A stretch of DNA of 64,000 nucleotides from Hyaloperonospora brassicae (lineage: Eukaryota > Oomycota > Peronosporomycetes > Peronosporales > Peronosporaceae): the NCBI GenBank assembly GCA_947650285.1, contig CANTFL010000917.1, forward strand, positions 1 through 64,000. Reading direction: 5' to 3'. The notes beneath the pieces are model-generated. The model was not told the origin of the DNA. It did no database searches and saw nothing but the letters and a program-made list of their open reading frames with translations. How positions within the stretch are numbered: the first letter of the stretch is position 1; each line of letters opens with the position of its first letter. Of the stretch, positions 12,701 through 27,300 are shown piece after piece. The position numbers were made by a program, and so were the translations under genes.

Positions 12701-13250
12701 TTTGTATAAGCTTCTTATCAATCTACACTTCATGAGAGTAGATCAGTACAAAGAACAGAAATTTCGGTGCGGCTAATAATAATATCCTCTGATTTATTTT
12801 TCTGCTGTTTAACATGATCTCCCTTGTGGTGCTTGAGCACTTACTGCATATCGTTCACCTCGTCTAAAATTAGTTGCATATGCTAGTCACCCCTTTTTTG
12901 ATTGACACTAAAGATCGATCAGCGTTATCTTCCGTCACCTTAGCATAAACTTTTGTCGTCTCTTTCAAAACGCCTTTCGATCTTCATATGTAATGGTGAC
13001 TGACACCGTCGTTTCTTCTACTAAGCGATGCTCGGACAAGCCTTGTTCTCTGTTGTACTTAAGCACTTCTTAGGCTCTAATTGTGGCTCAATTCATCCTA
13101 GAAAAGTTGCCGTGTCTAGCCTCAACATCTCAATACAATGACTTCTTCCACTATTTGGATCGACGTGATCCGTATTTTGGCGAAACGTGATCAACGGATA
13201 GCCGAAATGGCGCGAAATGATACCGTCTTCCATTCACATTCCCAATACTG
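6800..13250 (+). mobile_element. Decayed gypsy element in left arm (gag-pol relic)
   Basis: This stretch is collinear with the gypsy element at 58205-63000, despite many stops and indels. Anchor points seen by eye: 7090 with gag at 58640; 7905 with the protease DCGA region at 59519; 8146 with 59745; 8300 with 59908; 10320 with 60480; 10540 with 60690; 11160 with 61321; 11290 with 61471; 11910 with 62100; 12365 with the integrase start at 62540. Spacing agrees except for an extra ~1.4-1.6 kb between about 8590 and 10260. No frame survives for more than ~120 codons. Ends and LTRs could not be placed. The mirror copy is at about 21370-27810. Confidence 0.8.
8590..10260. repeat. Insertion splitting the gypsy relic, with dispersed repeat copy
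   Basis: The interval has no counterpart in the younger gypsy element, so it is a later insertion or a divergent linker. Within it, about 8881-9090 resembles two segments in the loop (16441-16830 and 18085-18445), sharing the block 'ccttctgatcacttga' and 'tgcgtccaat'. Ends and identity of the inserted element are unresolved. Confidence 0.5.
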
Positions 13251-14585
13251 ACCTCCGTGGTAAAATTAACCGTATTATACGGACGTCAATAGCTTTAGAT
13301 ATGTTTCATCTCCAAATCTCGAACCTGCAGTCGGCATTTTATCAACACGCGCCACCGACATCCTCATGTTCACCTTACCTTGGTTAATATTCACGCACAT
13401 ACATACCCCCAAACGTGATCTCCATGCATTTTCGTCAGCTTTATCATGCGTGCTTTAGGGTATATGTCGTTTTTCTCCCCAAAAGATAAATGTATACTTT
13501 ATTTGGCGAGACACAGCGTACGTCCGCCGGATCGAGTCGAGCTCCGACCTGGGTCATTGAATCTATATTGGGGATGGCTTCTTGTTCTGAATAATCTACA
13601 ACCCCCATCTAAATTTTACGTCACCAATCTCACCAGCGTGATCTTAATTATAATAATCATAGAGCCACGTATAGTTTTGTCTTCTCAACTCGCTCTTTTG
13701 AATCGATTTAATGGTACATGCAACCTACCGATCACAGGTTGGGACGACTATCGTAAATCATCGTCGCTAACATTGACAGTCAGGGATGCTTTCTTATCAT
13801 AATCTTGTCTACTGAATTTGCTTTGATGCAAATCCTCGTCGCCGACATTTATAATAAGCAGGAATGCCTTCTTATCATATGCATGTATACTACATTTCCT
13901 TTTTAAGCCTTTTCCTGGGGCAAGTATTTACGGGGCCACCCAATTTGTCAGGTGATATATCTAACTCTATAGTGTATTCGAATTGCGTGTATTTGTCGAT
14001 CTTCTCCATATTGGATATTGAATCAAGGAACGGGAAAGTTATCCCATTAATGCTGTCTTCATAATCCGTCGGTTTGTGTTCTCAGCGATTTGTCTTCGGT
14101 CAATACATGCAGGCGAACATACCACGAATAGCAAAACCAGCTCGTATTAGATTCTAACCTGGCAATCTTTCTAATCTAACATTTTTGCAGCCTTATACGG
14201 AAGCTCAACCGCCTGTTACCTCGGATCATACGATCGGCAAATCACGATTTCGAGCTCGTCCATCGCAAAGCTCGCGATATCAAAAACTTTGCCACACGCG
14301 CGGCATCCGAAGAATGCTAATAGATGGGTGTTCTTTCGGACCGCATTTCCGGCAGAACAAATGTTTTCAGCATTCCTGATCATCAAGCGCGACCGATAGA
14401 TATCGAGATACGCTTTACACGGAAAGATCTATCCTCGGAGAAATGATTGTCATCAGCATTGTCATTCGATCCTCCTTGCCAAAACAAATCGGTTGACCTC
14501 TGGAGATATATTTTATCATCCATGTTCGCTTCCCAAATGTTCATGAGCTGACTCGCTCGGATGCGAATCCAACATACTTATTAAG
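13251..14585. other. Inner end of left arm, near-identical to mirror
   Basis: No gene was recognised. By eye only a few bases differ from 20035-21370. Short open frames at 13446-13802, 13864-14064 and 14185-14379 have no recognisable product; the last two recur in the mirror copy simply because the DNA is the same. Confidence 0.5.
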
Positions 14586-16440
14586 TAGGACTTGCACTAT
14601 GCTCATGTTTAGGCTGTGTGCAATGGCTTGAATCCTCGTCTTTTTCTTCAATGATGACGTAACTATGTATGTTTGACACAATACTAACGTCATTAGAGGT
14701 AGTGTTCTCGATACAAAGTGAAGATATACATGTGGTAAAGTTTATCACATAGAAAGAGAGGGGGTTACAGGGCTCGCCATTGTTTTATTGAGGTATAAAT
14801 AGATACGCTACTGGGTCCTTATACTTTATGAAATTGCTCGCACCGATTTAATCAATTGCAAATCGTTGTCTACAGTAATCGATTTCATAAGTGTATGTAT
14901 CGAAACTCATATCGCACGAATCCTTCCCCGAGCATAGATTGATACATGAGGGAGTTGATCGTGACAAATTATCAATATTCTACAGAAATTTGGTCGATTG
15001 GCACAATCCTAATTTAATTCGATCTGAATATTACGTCTATACTCAAATTGGTATCGGATGGATGTATCATTTTGGATGATAAAAAAACAGTAATAATATG
15101 AAATGCTTTATGTCGACTATATATTCTATCATTTTATTTTATACATGGAAATGTCGAAGTTAAATCCATGATATTTCAATGTGTATCGATGATCGAAATT
15201 GATTCGATACAGATCGAAAGACGAACTCATAACAAAAATATCAGCATAGAAACAATTACATAAAGCCGTTTACGCATACTATAAATTTATATTATATAAT
15301 CGATAGGATTTGATTCAGCTCTTTATATAAACGACATGGCATATCATGTTCCAGGCTAATACATTTTTACTCGCACAACGACTACGTACTCCCGGCTCTA
15401 GATAATTAGATAAATTATAAACTCCTAATTTTCTCGACCAGGGTCAGCAGGATCCTTACAGCACCAAAAACATATTTGGTTTGATTTAAGAAAAATAAGA
15501 AAGATAAATAATTGAAGATAAACACGAACATCTCGAGCGGTTTGAAGACCTACAAGGTCTACAAGGTGAGATGAGGGACGAGCTTAAATCTGAATTAATT
15601 TATAAGCAATACGTAACGACTCATAATGGGCTTCAGTATCTACCTAAACGATTAAGCATTTATTTTGTATTGCAGTGCGATTTCTGTCGACATTATCGCA
15701 ATCAATTAGGGATATTACCCTAATAGATTGGAGATGGTAGACAAAGACTTTCGTTAAGATACAAACAGAGAAACGCTGGAACCATGTCTTATCTATATTG
15801 CTCACAATTTGTATCGGAGCAGTCATGCTAAGCCAGCTGGCGAACAAACAAATTTCATCCAAAATATGGGCGAACAATGTTGATACGAAATTTAGGCGAT
15901 ACTTATATTGTATCATCCTTCTGTGTTTGGAAAGTGGGGCACCATACAATTCTTTTTTAACGCCATTTACTTTAAATTGAGGATTCTATACAGCATTTAG
16001 CGTAATTCTAAGGCTTATAAATTTTTATGTGAGCAAACTGACATAGAATGAATGATGAAAGATCACCGAAAAATAAAAATCAGCTTGAAAGAATCTACTG
16101 GCACATATGATACATAACATTCTTCTGTCTTCAGGGGTTATGAAAAGATTTAAACCAAATATTTACGAGAAATATCTGCATTGATGTATCTTATAACCGA
16201 CACTACCATCCATCTTATAGGTACACATGCAAATTTAAATGACAAAGCTATTCATTCAACGAAGTTTCAATGACAAAATTAAAAAAGCACTCAATGATAT
16301 ACTGCAAATTTAAACATTATGTCAGTCCATGCTGTGGAGTGTAATGTGTAGGGATTTGCAATTTTACTGCGATGGAGAATTTTTACTGACGTCCAGGCAA
16401 CCGACTATCGGAGGGGGTAATTCAATTTACGTGTATTTAG

Positions 16441-16830
16441 CTTCCTTACTCACCTTTTGTACCCGTCGGTACGGCGGGCTACACTCTATAGGTGAACTCG
16501 TGTCAATTAAAAATCTGACCGTGTTTGTGATGGGATGTGGGGTGAATGGGTGGAGTTCTTCACACAATTAGATGTATAATTGTAGTGAGCTTGAAATGAG
16601 TTACCCGATCCTTACGATATCGCTTTTTCCAACATGTAAAACTTATTCCGCTTGACCTTCTGACCAGTTTAGCCGACACGAGGTCTTGTACCTTGTCGTT
16701 TACTGTGATGCTGCTTCCCATTTCAGTTGAAGGGTTGTTTTGAGATTCCTTGGTCCCTGGCGAAACAATGTGAACTTTCACGTGGTCAAAGTGTTCAACT
16801 TAATAATCGGCGAGAGGACCCAATCCAAAT
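16441..16830 (-). repeat. Dispersed repeat R, loop copy 1
   Basis: Resembles 18085-18445 in the same order and orientation: 'cttactcacctt/cttgtttacct', 'gaccgtgt.tgggatg', 'cttgaccttctga', then 'cttggtccctggc.aaacaat'. On the minus strand both give fragments such as KLVRRSSG and VIRRSSG, so the repeat may derive from a coding part of a retroelement. The family was not identified. Confidence 0.6.
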
Positions 16831-18084
16831 TAGGGATAAGTCGACACGTGCACTCAGAAGAATCTTAACTTTGTTATTGGGTACCCAATCAACTAAGAAA
16901 CAGCACCTTGCCTAAGCGTAAATTGAACCTTGTTCTGCTTGTCGTCTATCCCCACTGATCGACATCTTGTGTGACATGATCCGCCAAATGTGCTCCCCGA
17001 TTGCGGATCGCGTGTGGTACGCATCCATCCGACGTTTCGCTTTCTCGTCATTTATAACGGATTGCGTGGTGTGGTAATGCCCACCCGATGTATAGCGATC
17101 TCATCTCTTATCACGGAATGCGAATCGCGGGTCAAATTGTGTGGTATAAGTCAACAACCGCATCACAATCAATTAGTTTATCTCTATCGCGGTGTGTGAT
17201 TTTAATAGTCCATATTTATTACACTACGAAACTAGGTTAAACATCAAAAATCAGTAAATATTGCACACAGTATCAAAGGGTGCAACGAAAATAGTGCGAC
17301 AATATGTATTAATCATTTGACAGCTTAAAATGATCCAGAGAGCAATCCATATATTCGTTGCAAAAATGCTCGAATATTAGATCACAAATAATAAGTCTTT
17401 TTTGTGCAATTGTAGATGAGATCGTTAGGGTTGAGTGGCGATAATCATATGCAGATCGATGTAGTGTAAGGTAAAGATTCAAGCACCTAAGGTCGTCGAA
17501 TAAAGACGCATAAATGCTAAAATGGAAACGGTCGATTTTAAAAAAGTCAAACTTTTTCACAGAGAAGATCCAGTCGGCTATATCGATATGCGACCACGCG
17601 AAACAAGAATTATGGGGCAAGTCGAAGAAACTTACGAAGGCATTTCGCGACCTTGTGATCTAATCCTCATGCTAGTTGAATCGCTGGGATGGCCAGCATC
17701 TCTACTAACAAAAGTCTCCAGTCGACGCAAATATTGTATTACGTGATTGGGACAAGGAAAAGCATTATTTTATACATATTGTAGTGCACAATGTAAGAAA
17801 AGTTTGTTTCATCTCATGTCAGGATCGCGGATGATTAATTCGTCAAATATAGTCTCTAATATTCAAGCTGACGCAGATAAACGCCGACTCTGCATTAGGT
17901 GTTAACATCTCCAGGAAGTAATAAGCTATATATTATAGTTTGCATCAGTAGACTAAAAGAATAAATTGGGTGACTCCATTGTATGTGTGGTAAGGTGACG
18001 ATCACAAGATTGTTGCGATCTTGTCTCTTCACTGGAGCTCAAAAGACCTACTATCGGACGTACCAATCCGCATTCCATTGATTT

Positions 18085-18445
18085 CTCTTCCTTTCTTACC
18101 TTGTTTACCTGTCGGCAGGCGGGTTTTAAGCTTTCAGATAGACTCTTGTTGAGGGACAACTTGACCGTGTATGGGATGGGGCGGTAATCGTGTGGAAACC
18201 TTAAAACGACCACGGGTATGCTTGCTGGGTACTCGATATGTGTTACCCGATCTTAATTAGATAGCCTTGTCCAATACGTAGATTCCTGATCCACTTGACC
18301 TTCTGATCACTTGAGCCTTCCCGTGATATTTATTAAGTCCTGTACTGCGTTGTTGCGTCCAATTGCAGTTGGGGTTTTATCTTAAGAGGCCTTGGTCCCT
18401 GGCCAAACAATCCAGGGATTTCACTTGGTTGCGATATGCAGCTTT
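18085..18445 (-). repeat. Dispersed repeat R, loop copy 2
   Basis: Second loop copy, about 1.6 kb from the first, in direct orientation. It also matches part of the arm segment 8881-9090 and its mirror near 25530-25740. Open minus-strand pieces (17953-18213, 18377-18637) are short and interrupted. Confidence 0.6.
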
Positions 18446-21369
18446 CTTGACGTCGGGTAGCCAGTAATCTAACATGTAATTGAAAGTGACGCGTGCACTA
18501 TGCAAGAAAAAATACACTCTAATATTGTAAGCAACCAAATCAAAAGTTAACTCTATGCTCATACATTTCACCGAATTTACAGCTGCGTTCTTCTTCGCTA
18601 ATGACCTCGTCCACAGCATTTCCGTGGTTCGCTTCATGTACCTTTCTTCTCCGCGGTCTTCGGGCCTTCAATGTGACGTATACCAATCCAAATTATCACG
18701 AGCTCCCTACGGACCTTTTATCGTAGATCAAGTGATTTCTGTCTTAAGTAACCACAGGTTTTTGAGCCCCTAAATCGCGTAACCCTTTGATGGTGTAGCC
18801 CCTGGATCGCTTACCCCGTGGAACGCGTAACGTATCCATGTCACTATCTGTCACCCTTCGGTTTGAGAACAAGTCCAAAACATCTGCTTCCTTTCTTCAT
18901 TTCATCTGACAGTATTTAACGGGCAAAGGCCTTCCCCCTAGCTATGTGTCCGATCGCACTCACCAGGCAGTGTCCGCTCGTATATCCCGAAATTGTCGAA
19001 TCGGTATATCACATATGTAAAGTGTATAATTGAGACCAGTCTGCGCGTCCTGCTTCAAGACTTAATTCTAAATAATCAAAGTCAATCTCTTGTGCATGCC
19101 GAAAAAGTCATATGTCATCACAATATGATAACGGCAAAAAGCTTGCCATTGAGCAGTATCATTCCCAGCAATGCAGTTTTTTAGACGCTGCTATAAAAAT
19201 ATGAATGGAGGACACGTGAGGTCAGATGCAAATAAGACATGTCACAGAAACTCACAAGCCGGCATGCCAATTGAGACGCTCCTGGTATTATATTAAAACA
19301 TTTGTTATCGCATCACAGACTAATTAAGATGAAAAACCAATTAAAAGATCGATGTACGACCTTAACAGGTGTGACCTCAATTATCCAGCATTAAATCGAA
19401 ATGAAGCTACGGAAAATGATAATTATGACTATAAAGTCGACGATTTTTGACTGAAACCTTTCTAGGCGACGGGCAGAGGGAAAGATCGGACTCGGAGCTC
19501 AATCGGGACGTCGAAAGACCATATTTTGTGATCAAGTTTCATTCGATAAAATATGTTTTGATATCTGATTACATAAGCGGCCGTTATTTTATCGAATTTT
19601 GAGCAGGCCGACTCACGGTTGAGAAAAGGTTATCTTTCACTTTTTTAAAGGATAATTAGGAAATATTGGGCATTAGATAATTGACCAGGCTACCATGCAA
19701 ACAAACTACCTGATCAAGTATAGGTTTGGGAAAACCTTTTTAACACGATCATAAGAATACATGTTCAGTTACCGGAAGAAAAGATGAATTGGCAGCTGCC
19801 GGTGTAAAGTACGTAAGGTACTTTATATACAAAGAGGATGCTGATAATAATGTGCATAACCACTTTTAGGTGCTACTCTTGTAGAAAAAGTTTCTTTTGA
19901 AAATGCTCTGCCTATACCTAAGCTAAGCCATCTCGACGAGAAAAACAGAAATATCTAAAAAAAAACTGCGAGGGATCTACTTATTATATATAAGTCGTGT
20001 AGAGTAGCCTGAAATGATCTCAGTACGAATTCTATTTAAAAGATATGCTGGCGTCGTATCCAAGCGAGTCAGCTCATGAACATTTGGGAAGCGAACATGG
20101 ATGATAAAATATATCGCCAGAGGTCGACCGATTTGTTTTGGCAAGGAGGATCGAATGACAATGCTGATGACAATCATTTCTCCGAGGATAGATCTTTCCG
20201 TGTAAAGCGTATCTCGATATCTATCGGTCGCGCTTGATGATCAGGAATGCTGAAAACATTTGTTCTGCCGGAAATGCGGTCCGAAAGAACACCCATCTAT
20301 TAGCATTCTTCGGATGCCGCGCGTGTGGCAAAGTTTTTGATATCGCGAGCTTTGCGATGGACGAGCTCGAAATCGTGATTTGCCGATCGTATGATCCGAG
20401 GTAACAGGCGGTTGAGCTTCCGTATAAGGCTGCAAAAATGTTAGATTAGAAAGATTGCCAGGTTAGAATCTAATACGAGCTGGTTTTGCGATTCGTGGTA
20501 TGTTCGCCTGCATGTATTGACCGAAGACAAATCGCTGAGAACACAAACCGACGGATTATGAAGACAGCATTAATGGGATAACTTTCCCGTTCCTTGATTC
20601 AATATCCAATATGGAGAAGACCGACAAATACACGCAATTCGAATACACTATAGAGTTAGATATATCACCTGACAAATTGGGTGGCCCCGTAAATACTTGC
20701 CTCAGGAAAAGGCTTAAAAAGGAAATGTAGTATACATGCATATGATAAGAAGGCATTCCTGCTTATTATAAATGTCGGCGACGAGGATTTGCATCAAATC
20801 AAATTCAGTAGACAAGATTATGATAAGAAAGCATCCCTGACTGTCAATGTTAGCGACGATGATTTACGATAGTCGTCCCAACCTGTGATCGGTAGGTTGC
20901 ATGTACCATTAAATCGATTCAAAAGAGCGAGTTGAGAAGACAAAACTATACGTGGCTCTATGATTATTATAATTAAGATCACGCTGGTGAGATTGGTGAC
21001 GTAAAATTTAGATGGGGGGTTGTAGATTATTCAGAACAAGAAGCCATCCCCAATATAGATTCAATGACCCAGGTCGGAGCTCGACTCGATCCGGCGGACG
21101 TACGCTGTGTCTCGCCAAATAAAGTATACATTTATCTTTTGGGGAGAAAAACGACATATACCCTAAAGCACGCATGATAAAGCTGACGAAAATGCATGGA
21201 GATCACGTTTGGGGGTATGTATGTGCGTGAATATTAACCAAGGTAAGGTGAACATGAGGATGTCGGTGGCGCGTGTTGATAAAATGCCGACTGCAGGTTC
21301 GAGATTTGGAGATGAAACATATCTAAAGCTATTGACGTCCGTATAATACGGTTAATTTTACCACGGAGG

Positions 21370-24300
21370 TCATTATTGGGAATGTGAATGGAAGACGGTA
21401 TCATTTCGCGCCATTTCGGCTATCCGTTGATCACGTTTCGCCAAAATACGGATCACGTCGATCCAAATAATGGAAGAAGTTATTGTATTGAGATGTTGAG
21501 GCGAGACACGGCAACTTTTCTAGGATGAATTGAGCCACAATTAGAGCCTAAGAAGTGCTTAAGTACAACAGAGAACAAGGCTTGTCCGAGCATCGCTTAG
21601 TAGAAGAAACGACGGTGTCAGTCACCATTACATATGAAGATCGAAAGGCGTTTTGAAAGAGACGACAAAAGTTTATGCTAAGGTGACGGAAGATAACGCT
21701 GATCGATCTTTAGTGTCAATCAAAAAAGGGGTGACTAGCATATGCAACTAATTTTAGACGAGGTGAACGATATGCAGTAAGTGCTCAAGCACCACAAGGG
21801 AGATCATGTTAAACAGCAGAAAAATAAATCAGAGGATATTATTATTAGCCGCACCGAAATTTCTGTTCTTTGTACTGATCTACTCTCATGAAGTGTAGAT
21901 TGATAAGAGGCTTATACAAACGTAGTGTACCCTCTTAGTCAGTAGCTCTTCGGGAAACCAGCTTACATGTTTTCCGGGTCATCGAATATTGGATGGTAGA
22001 CAGACGAACGTTTAATATGTTTTAAATTACTGGATCACGCTAAACTTCCGCCGTGAGCAGTGGGTTCCTGTTTTCGACAGTTTACGGAACAAGTAACGGA
22101 GTCGGCAATCACAGTTTTGTAAACGACTCGAACGTAGTCTTCATCTGTTGTCAACCCGGGAAGGCCGATACGATTTCTCACCTTGCTAAATAGGCAGCAA
22201 AACACGCAAAGAAACGTATTGTTCAATTCGTCTCCGAGTAATCTGAAGACGAAGCCCATGGAAACGATGTACTAGTGCTCTGCCAGAACTGGTAGATTCT
22301 GCAATGATTTATTAAGTCTAAAAATGGGACTTATGCATCGATATAGCTATCAACCACGCACGTGCTTTCACACTAATCGATACTGGAGTCACGAAACAAA
22401 GTACCGGATGAACTCTAGGTGGTTTCTCACTGACCGTGATGCACTCTAGCTGGGCCATGCACTATAGCTGGGCCATGGTAAAAATCATTCATATCCTACA
22501 ACCGTTGATGATTTTGATTGGGAATAATGACAGATTGTGTGTCACTGGTAAAAGATGTGGACCGGAATAGCAGCTCGTTGCGTACTGTGTATCAAGCATA
22601 TGGGATCCCTTCACCGCCGATCAAAGTTTAAGCTTTCCGAAAAGAATTTGGAAGATATTCCATCAATAACACCTGTTCCTTATCGTGTACGTACGCTTTT
22701 CTCAGTTCATCAAGAGATGTTAACCGCTGAGCACTTGAAGTTACCGTTTCAGAATGGATATCCCACATTTGCTTTTTGCAGAAGGATTGTCATTAGATGA
22801 GCGCAAGATCCTACCATCGACCACATCAACGTATCATTTTTTCCCTCCCCATAAAGTAGAATTGGCTAAAAACGACAGCCAGCTTCTTGAGAGGTTTGGC
22901 CTGGAATTTACCATAAGTGGTAACGCATTACTCGCACACAAAAACGAGAGGTTTGTTCCCTAACTCATAGACCCGTAGCTCCTTACTGGTCTAAATTAAA
23001 TAACCAGGCAATTTTTGATTTATGATTACATTTGTACTGTAGCAAAAGACCCGACTGATAATAAACGGCGCATTCCACATCATTCGTGGTGTATTTCTCC
23101 AAAATTAGTGAGTTGACAAATTGCAGGTGTTACAGACCACCTGAATCGGTCTTTATTAATTTTCAATGGCCAGCATTCGCTGTTTCGTCAATATTTCTTT
23201 GGTAAATTCAAATTAACGCTGAAATTAATCGTTTTAGTAGCAGTTCAGATGGTGATTGAGTACACAAGAAAGGTGCACCGTCATCCTTTCGTAGTTTACA
23301 AGTACTTGCGCAAGTACGCCATTATTATAAAAAGTTTGGATTTCCGTGAATTCTACTGGAAATGCCGGTTGTTGATTACCTTGATCGTGTCTAGATCAGG
23401 CGTACGCTACATTTTATAGATAATAAGCGTTATTTCTCTCGCTCCGAATACAAACTCCTTGAAGTTGACATACAAGTTGTGCTTGCGCCTGAGTGCAAAA
23501 AATCTTCAGAAGTGAGGACAAACCTATGGAGCTCCACCTCTGATTTCTATCATGTACCGTCAAGGAAGAAACATTGTCCAATAATATTGACACAAAATCT
23601 TGCACCTGTCTCAACAAATTCATATCACATTGGTCAAATGAAGCTATGAATTGATTAGCCTATGATCCAATATTAGTACCAGATCATGACGCTGAGTGTA
23701 CTCAATGCTTTTAAGGTAATGCCCGCTAATGCACCAGGACTTCGCAGATTCTGTCCGTCTGATCCATGGACGTATAAGCTTATTCGTTGATACGCCATCC
23801 ATGATCGAACCTTTCTTCGGAGTCGGCTTCTATATAGATGCCGTTGTAGCCCCCAGTTTTTTCAAAGTCATGTTTTATCCGACACACTCCTGTGGTCCTA
23901 CGATCACAGACGTTCGTTGAGGTTCTATCTTAGGAGGTAACTACCAAACATGATCTGCTGCTATGAGATCGTCAAATATCGTGTCGATCACCGTGACCTA
24001 CTCTCGAGGAAATCGCAACTACTTCATGGTACACTGTTTTTTGCTTCGTTTCTATATGATCTCGTGTCGAGTGCATTTGTTCTGAGACAGATCAAATGGT
24101 ACGTGTTTATATATTACATACTTCAATTCGACTAAATTTAACATAGAAGAATACCCTGAAGCACCCTAGGATCGTGAAAGCATCAATAAATATATGTATT
24201 CCCATCGAGGACGCTTTTATTAATCGAACAAGCTACTCAAAACCCGTTCCTTCTCAGCAATTTTCGTTTCCGACGGAATATCAGTAATCATAATAGTCTT

Positions 24301-27300
24301 TCTCGATGGGTACACGGATATGCTGAACCTTTCACTACGCAGATCGTATATTTAAAGAATTGCTTAGTTTGCAGTATTGTTATACGATCTGTATGGTGCA
24401 AAGTCATTCTGGAGACCCAATCGTACAAATCGTACAAGTGCCCATACTTGGTCGGTACCAATCAAGACACTTTGGATCGCAGTTATTCCTTGGGAGCGAA
24501 CTAAATCCGTGGTTGTGTGACAAAATTACTATTTTGAAAAAGTTGATCTCTATCCACTCAATATGGGAAAGGAACCGGACAAATAAAAGCAAATCATCGA
24601 AGAATGCAACTGGTTTACTTTGTCAATAGAAGTCTAAGGTGTAACGGTGGTGATCTGGTAAAGTTTCCCCCATGAATAAAACCCAGACCGGCTCGATGGA
24701 CCCCACTATATCAGAGACAATTTATTGCAAGTTGGACTTGAAATGTATGGAACATGACCACGACAGATGGTACGGATCGTTCAACGGCTGGAATACGCTA
24801 CAGTACTAGCGGTATCGACGGCTCCTTGCCCTAGTATATCCATCAATTTCCCAAGGGGATTCGCGATGAAGAATCAAAGAAAGATCATATGTCTCCATAC
24901 AGAGCATGAGACGATGTGCCAAAGAATTGGAGACAGATCGAGGGGATAGAAACATGCTACCTACCAAGGTATTGACACTACATTTGGGATCGGTGGTGTG
25001 GTCCAGTGAAAAGAAATCTAATAGTGATTGAACATGACAATCAATATTTAAGTACCGAGAAGATTTGAGATTATCCCCGTGATACTCGATTAAAAGAGTG
25101 AGTAGATTGTGTTCGAATTGATACTCACAGTCGATTAGCCCAAACTTTGCTCGACATTTGATATTCATCCAATGTTTAGATATTTATCCCAATAAACTGG
25201 ACATTGTGATAATTTGGTCGGAAAAAACCTTATTTTAGGGACCCCCGTATTGGGATATATGCATCATATTTGAATACGGTTCACTAGATCTGATACGTGT
25301 TCAATGAATTGATTCAATGTAAATTTGATATAGGTTTGACAGGTATCCTATAACTAAACATAGGCGTGGTGAGATATTGCCTCTTAATTTGGTTGGTTAA
25401 GAAGTAGACCTCAAACCTTTTCTTCTATTGAAGATACTAGGCCTCCTCTATCAGGATTGGAACGTTTATCCACCAGAACAAGAACCCGCAATATTGTGAC
25501 AAGAAGAACATATATTTCTGGATATATTCGCCCCTAATTAGCAGGATCTCTCGAGACGCCTCGACTGTGATTGAACGCAGCAAGAAAGGAAGTCCTGAAA
25601 AGGCAAGATCGACATAATAATCATTACGCATAACTATCTAACATTACCAAGATTGTTCAAGTGATCAGAAGACAAGACCAAGTACAAAGTAAGTATCTAT
25701 GACATGGAACAAGTGCTTGAAAGGCAGATCATGCGATCTCGGACTAAAATCTACAGGTGATCTCGGATACAGACCAAAACATACTCAGATCGCTGTGTGA
25801 AGATTCTTGCACAAATACAGATAGCCTCAAGCTCTAACTCGAAGCGATATCGACATCTCCCAAGACCCGTAGTAATGTCTCAAGTCTGATTACCGACGGT
25901 ACAGAAAGTGGGCACAGGATCTAACAGGGCACACGGATCAGATTAAAGCCACAATGTCTTATGACCGCGGGGAGTGGAAGATTTAGTCAGCAATTCTGGA
26001 TCTCCGACCCTTTGCAATTGTTTACTTGGACACTATACACTCATCGGTTGCTTAAGGAAGTATGTTCTCTCAACGTTCTCTAGCGCTACCACAGCAATTT
26101 TCTGTACGGATTCCCCTCCAGCCAATCTAGCACTGTCTTGAGTCCTCTTCCAGACCACTTTACTTTCATTGGTGCATGTCTCCTTCAAGACATGTATCCA
26201 TACCCCATTACGCTTAGATAATTTGTTTGCTGCCTGTGTTTTGTGCACATCCGCCGCGGCTTGCTTCAAATGCTGCTGCTAACCATACTGTGCTCTTGTG
26301 CGGTCGTGAGAACTGTTCCATCAGAGAGTACATCGCACTCCTTTTCTGCACATTCACATCTTTTTGAATTCCTGTAAGACGTTCATCTTACCTCCATTCG
26401 ATTGACTAGATGCAGGCATATTGACATCTACGGGATACCAGCTGACTTGCATATCGGGCAATCCGAAACACAATAAGCATTGGATATTGTCAAGCCAGAC
26501 ATACAGATCGATGTCAATTTTTCATACTGATTGCCTTTGGGGGTGTAATGAGCAACTATTACACTTACCGTCACTATTGTATATTGTCGCTCGCAAGGCG
26601 CTCTGTCGCGCTCGTTAGGAGTTTCGCGCTCAATGTACTTGGGATTAGGGTCCCCATCATCTGGCTTCGGAGGAAGGCTTTCGAGAAGGGAAAGTCAACT
26701 CTAGCATGAAGCTATATATAATTTGTCGCTTTGATTTTTAAAGTAATTAGGATACCTTATACCTTGGAACAGCAATACACGATTCCATAACTTAGGAACA
26801 GAATCCGTCACTGTACATTTTCATCATCTTGAAGTTGCAAAATTGGTTTATCTCTGCACTTGTTTATCCTTGGTTTTTTGACAATCCTCTACGCTGTTGT
26901 GATCTCACAGCAGAGCTGCACTCGCTTTTTTGCTTCATATTGAGAGGCATCGGATCTATCTTCTCTAGATTTTGAAATACTGGAGAAACACGACGATATT
27001 AATGTACTCATGCCCTCTTCAAATATCTCGTATCGCAAATGCCCGCTATCAAATTATAAATCATTCTTAACGGGTGAGATTTTTTTGTTCATGAGAGAGT
27101 CGAGGAACATTGCCTTTTTTAAAGTTATTGATCATGTGATGCCATATAAGCCGAATATTGACCTAAGGCTTGAGTCTCATCCCGCCACGTAAGTCGATTG
27201 AGCAAGCACCTTCACCCCATGCGGATGAAATAGGTATATACGGTTCCTTTCACGATACACTTTTTCAAGGGACATGGGTCAAGTACAACAAAATTCCTAA

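Larger units (their letters stand above)
605..14585 (+). repeat. Left arm of ~14-kb inverted repeat
   Basis: This arm is the reverse complement of 20035-34325. Mirror coordinates add up to about 34620 from the inner end out to ~28.6 kb and to about 34930 beyond, the shift being a solo LTR found only in the right arm. Order in the arm, outside in: BRCT-gene copy, gene-capturing TIR element, gypsy relic, near-identical inner segment. Identity varies: very high at about 11.8-14.5 kb, clearly lower at about 5-11 kb, high again over the gene. The inner edge fades at the sequence 'gactcgct' (about 14553-14585). The outer edge coincides with the SINE, so the true end may be off window. Confidence 0.92.
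14586..20034. other. Unique loop between the inverted arms
   Basis: About 5.4 kb, AT-rich, present once. It holds two diverged copies of a dispersed repeat and many short open frames but no recognisable gene. The outer parts (14.7-16.3 kb and 18.8-20.0 kb) show nothing assignable. The arms therefore do not meet, which makes the structure cloneable and less unstable than a perfect palindrome. Confidence 0.7.

Noticed and set aside
14185..14379. 64-codon frame conserved 100% at 20241-20435
   Set aside because: Conservation reflects near-identical inner arms, including non-coding positions; no start context or homology supports a gene.
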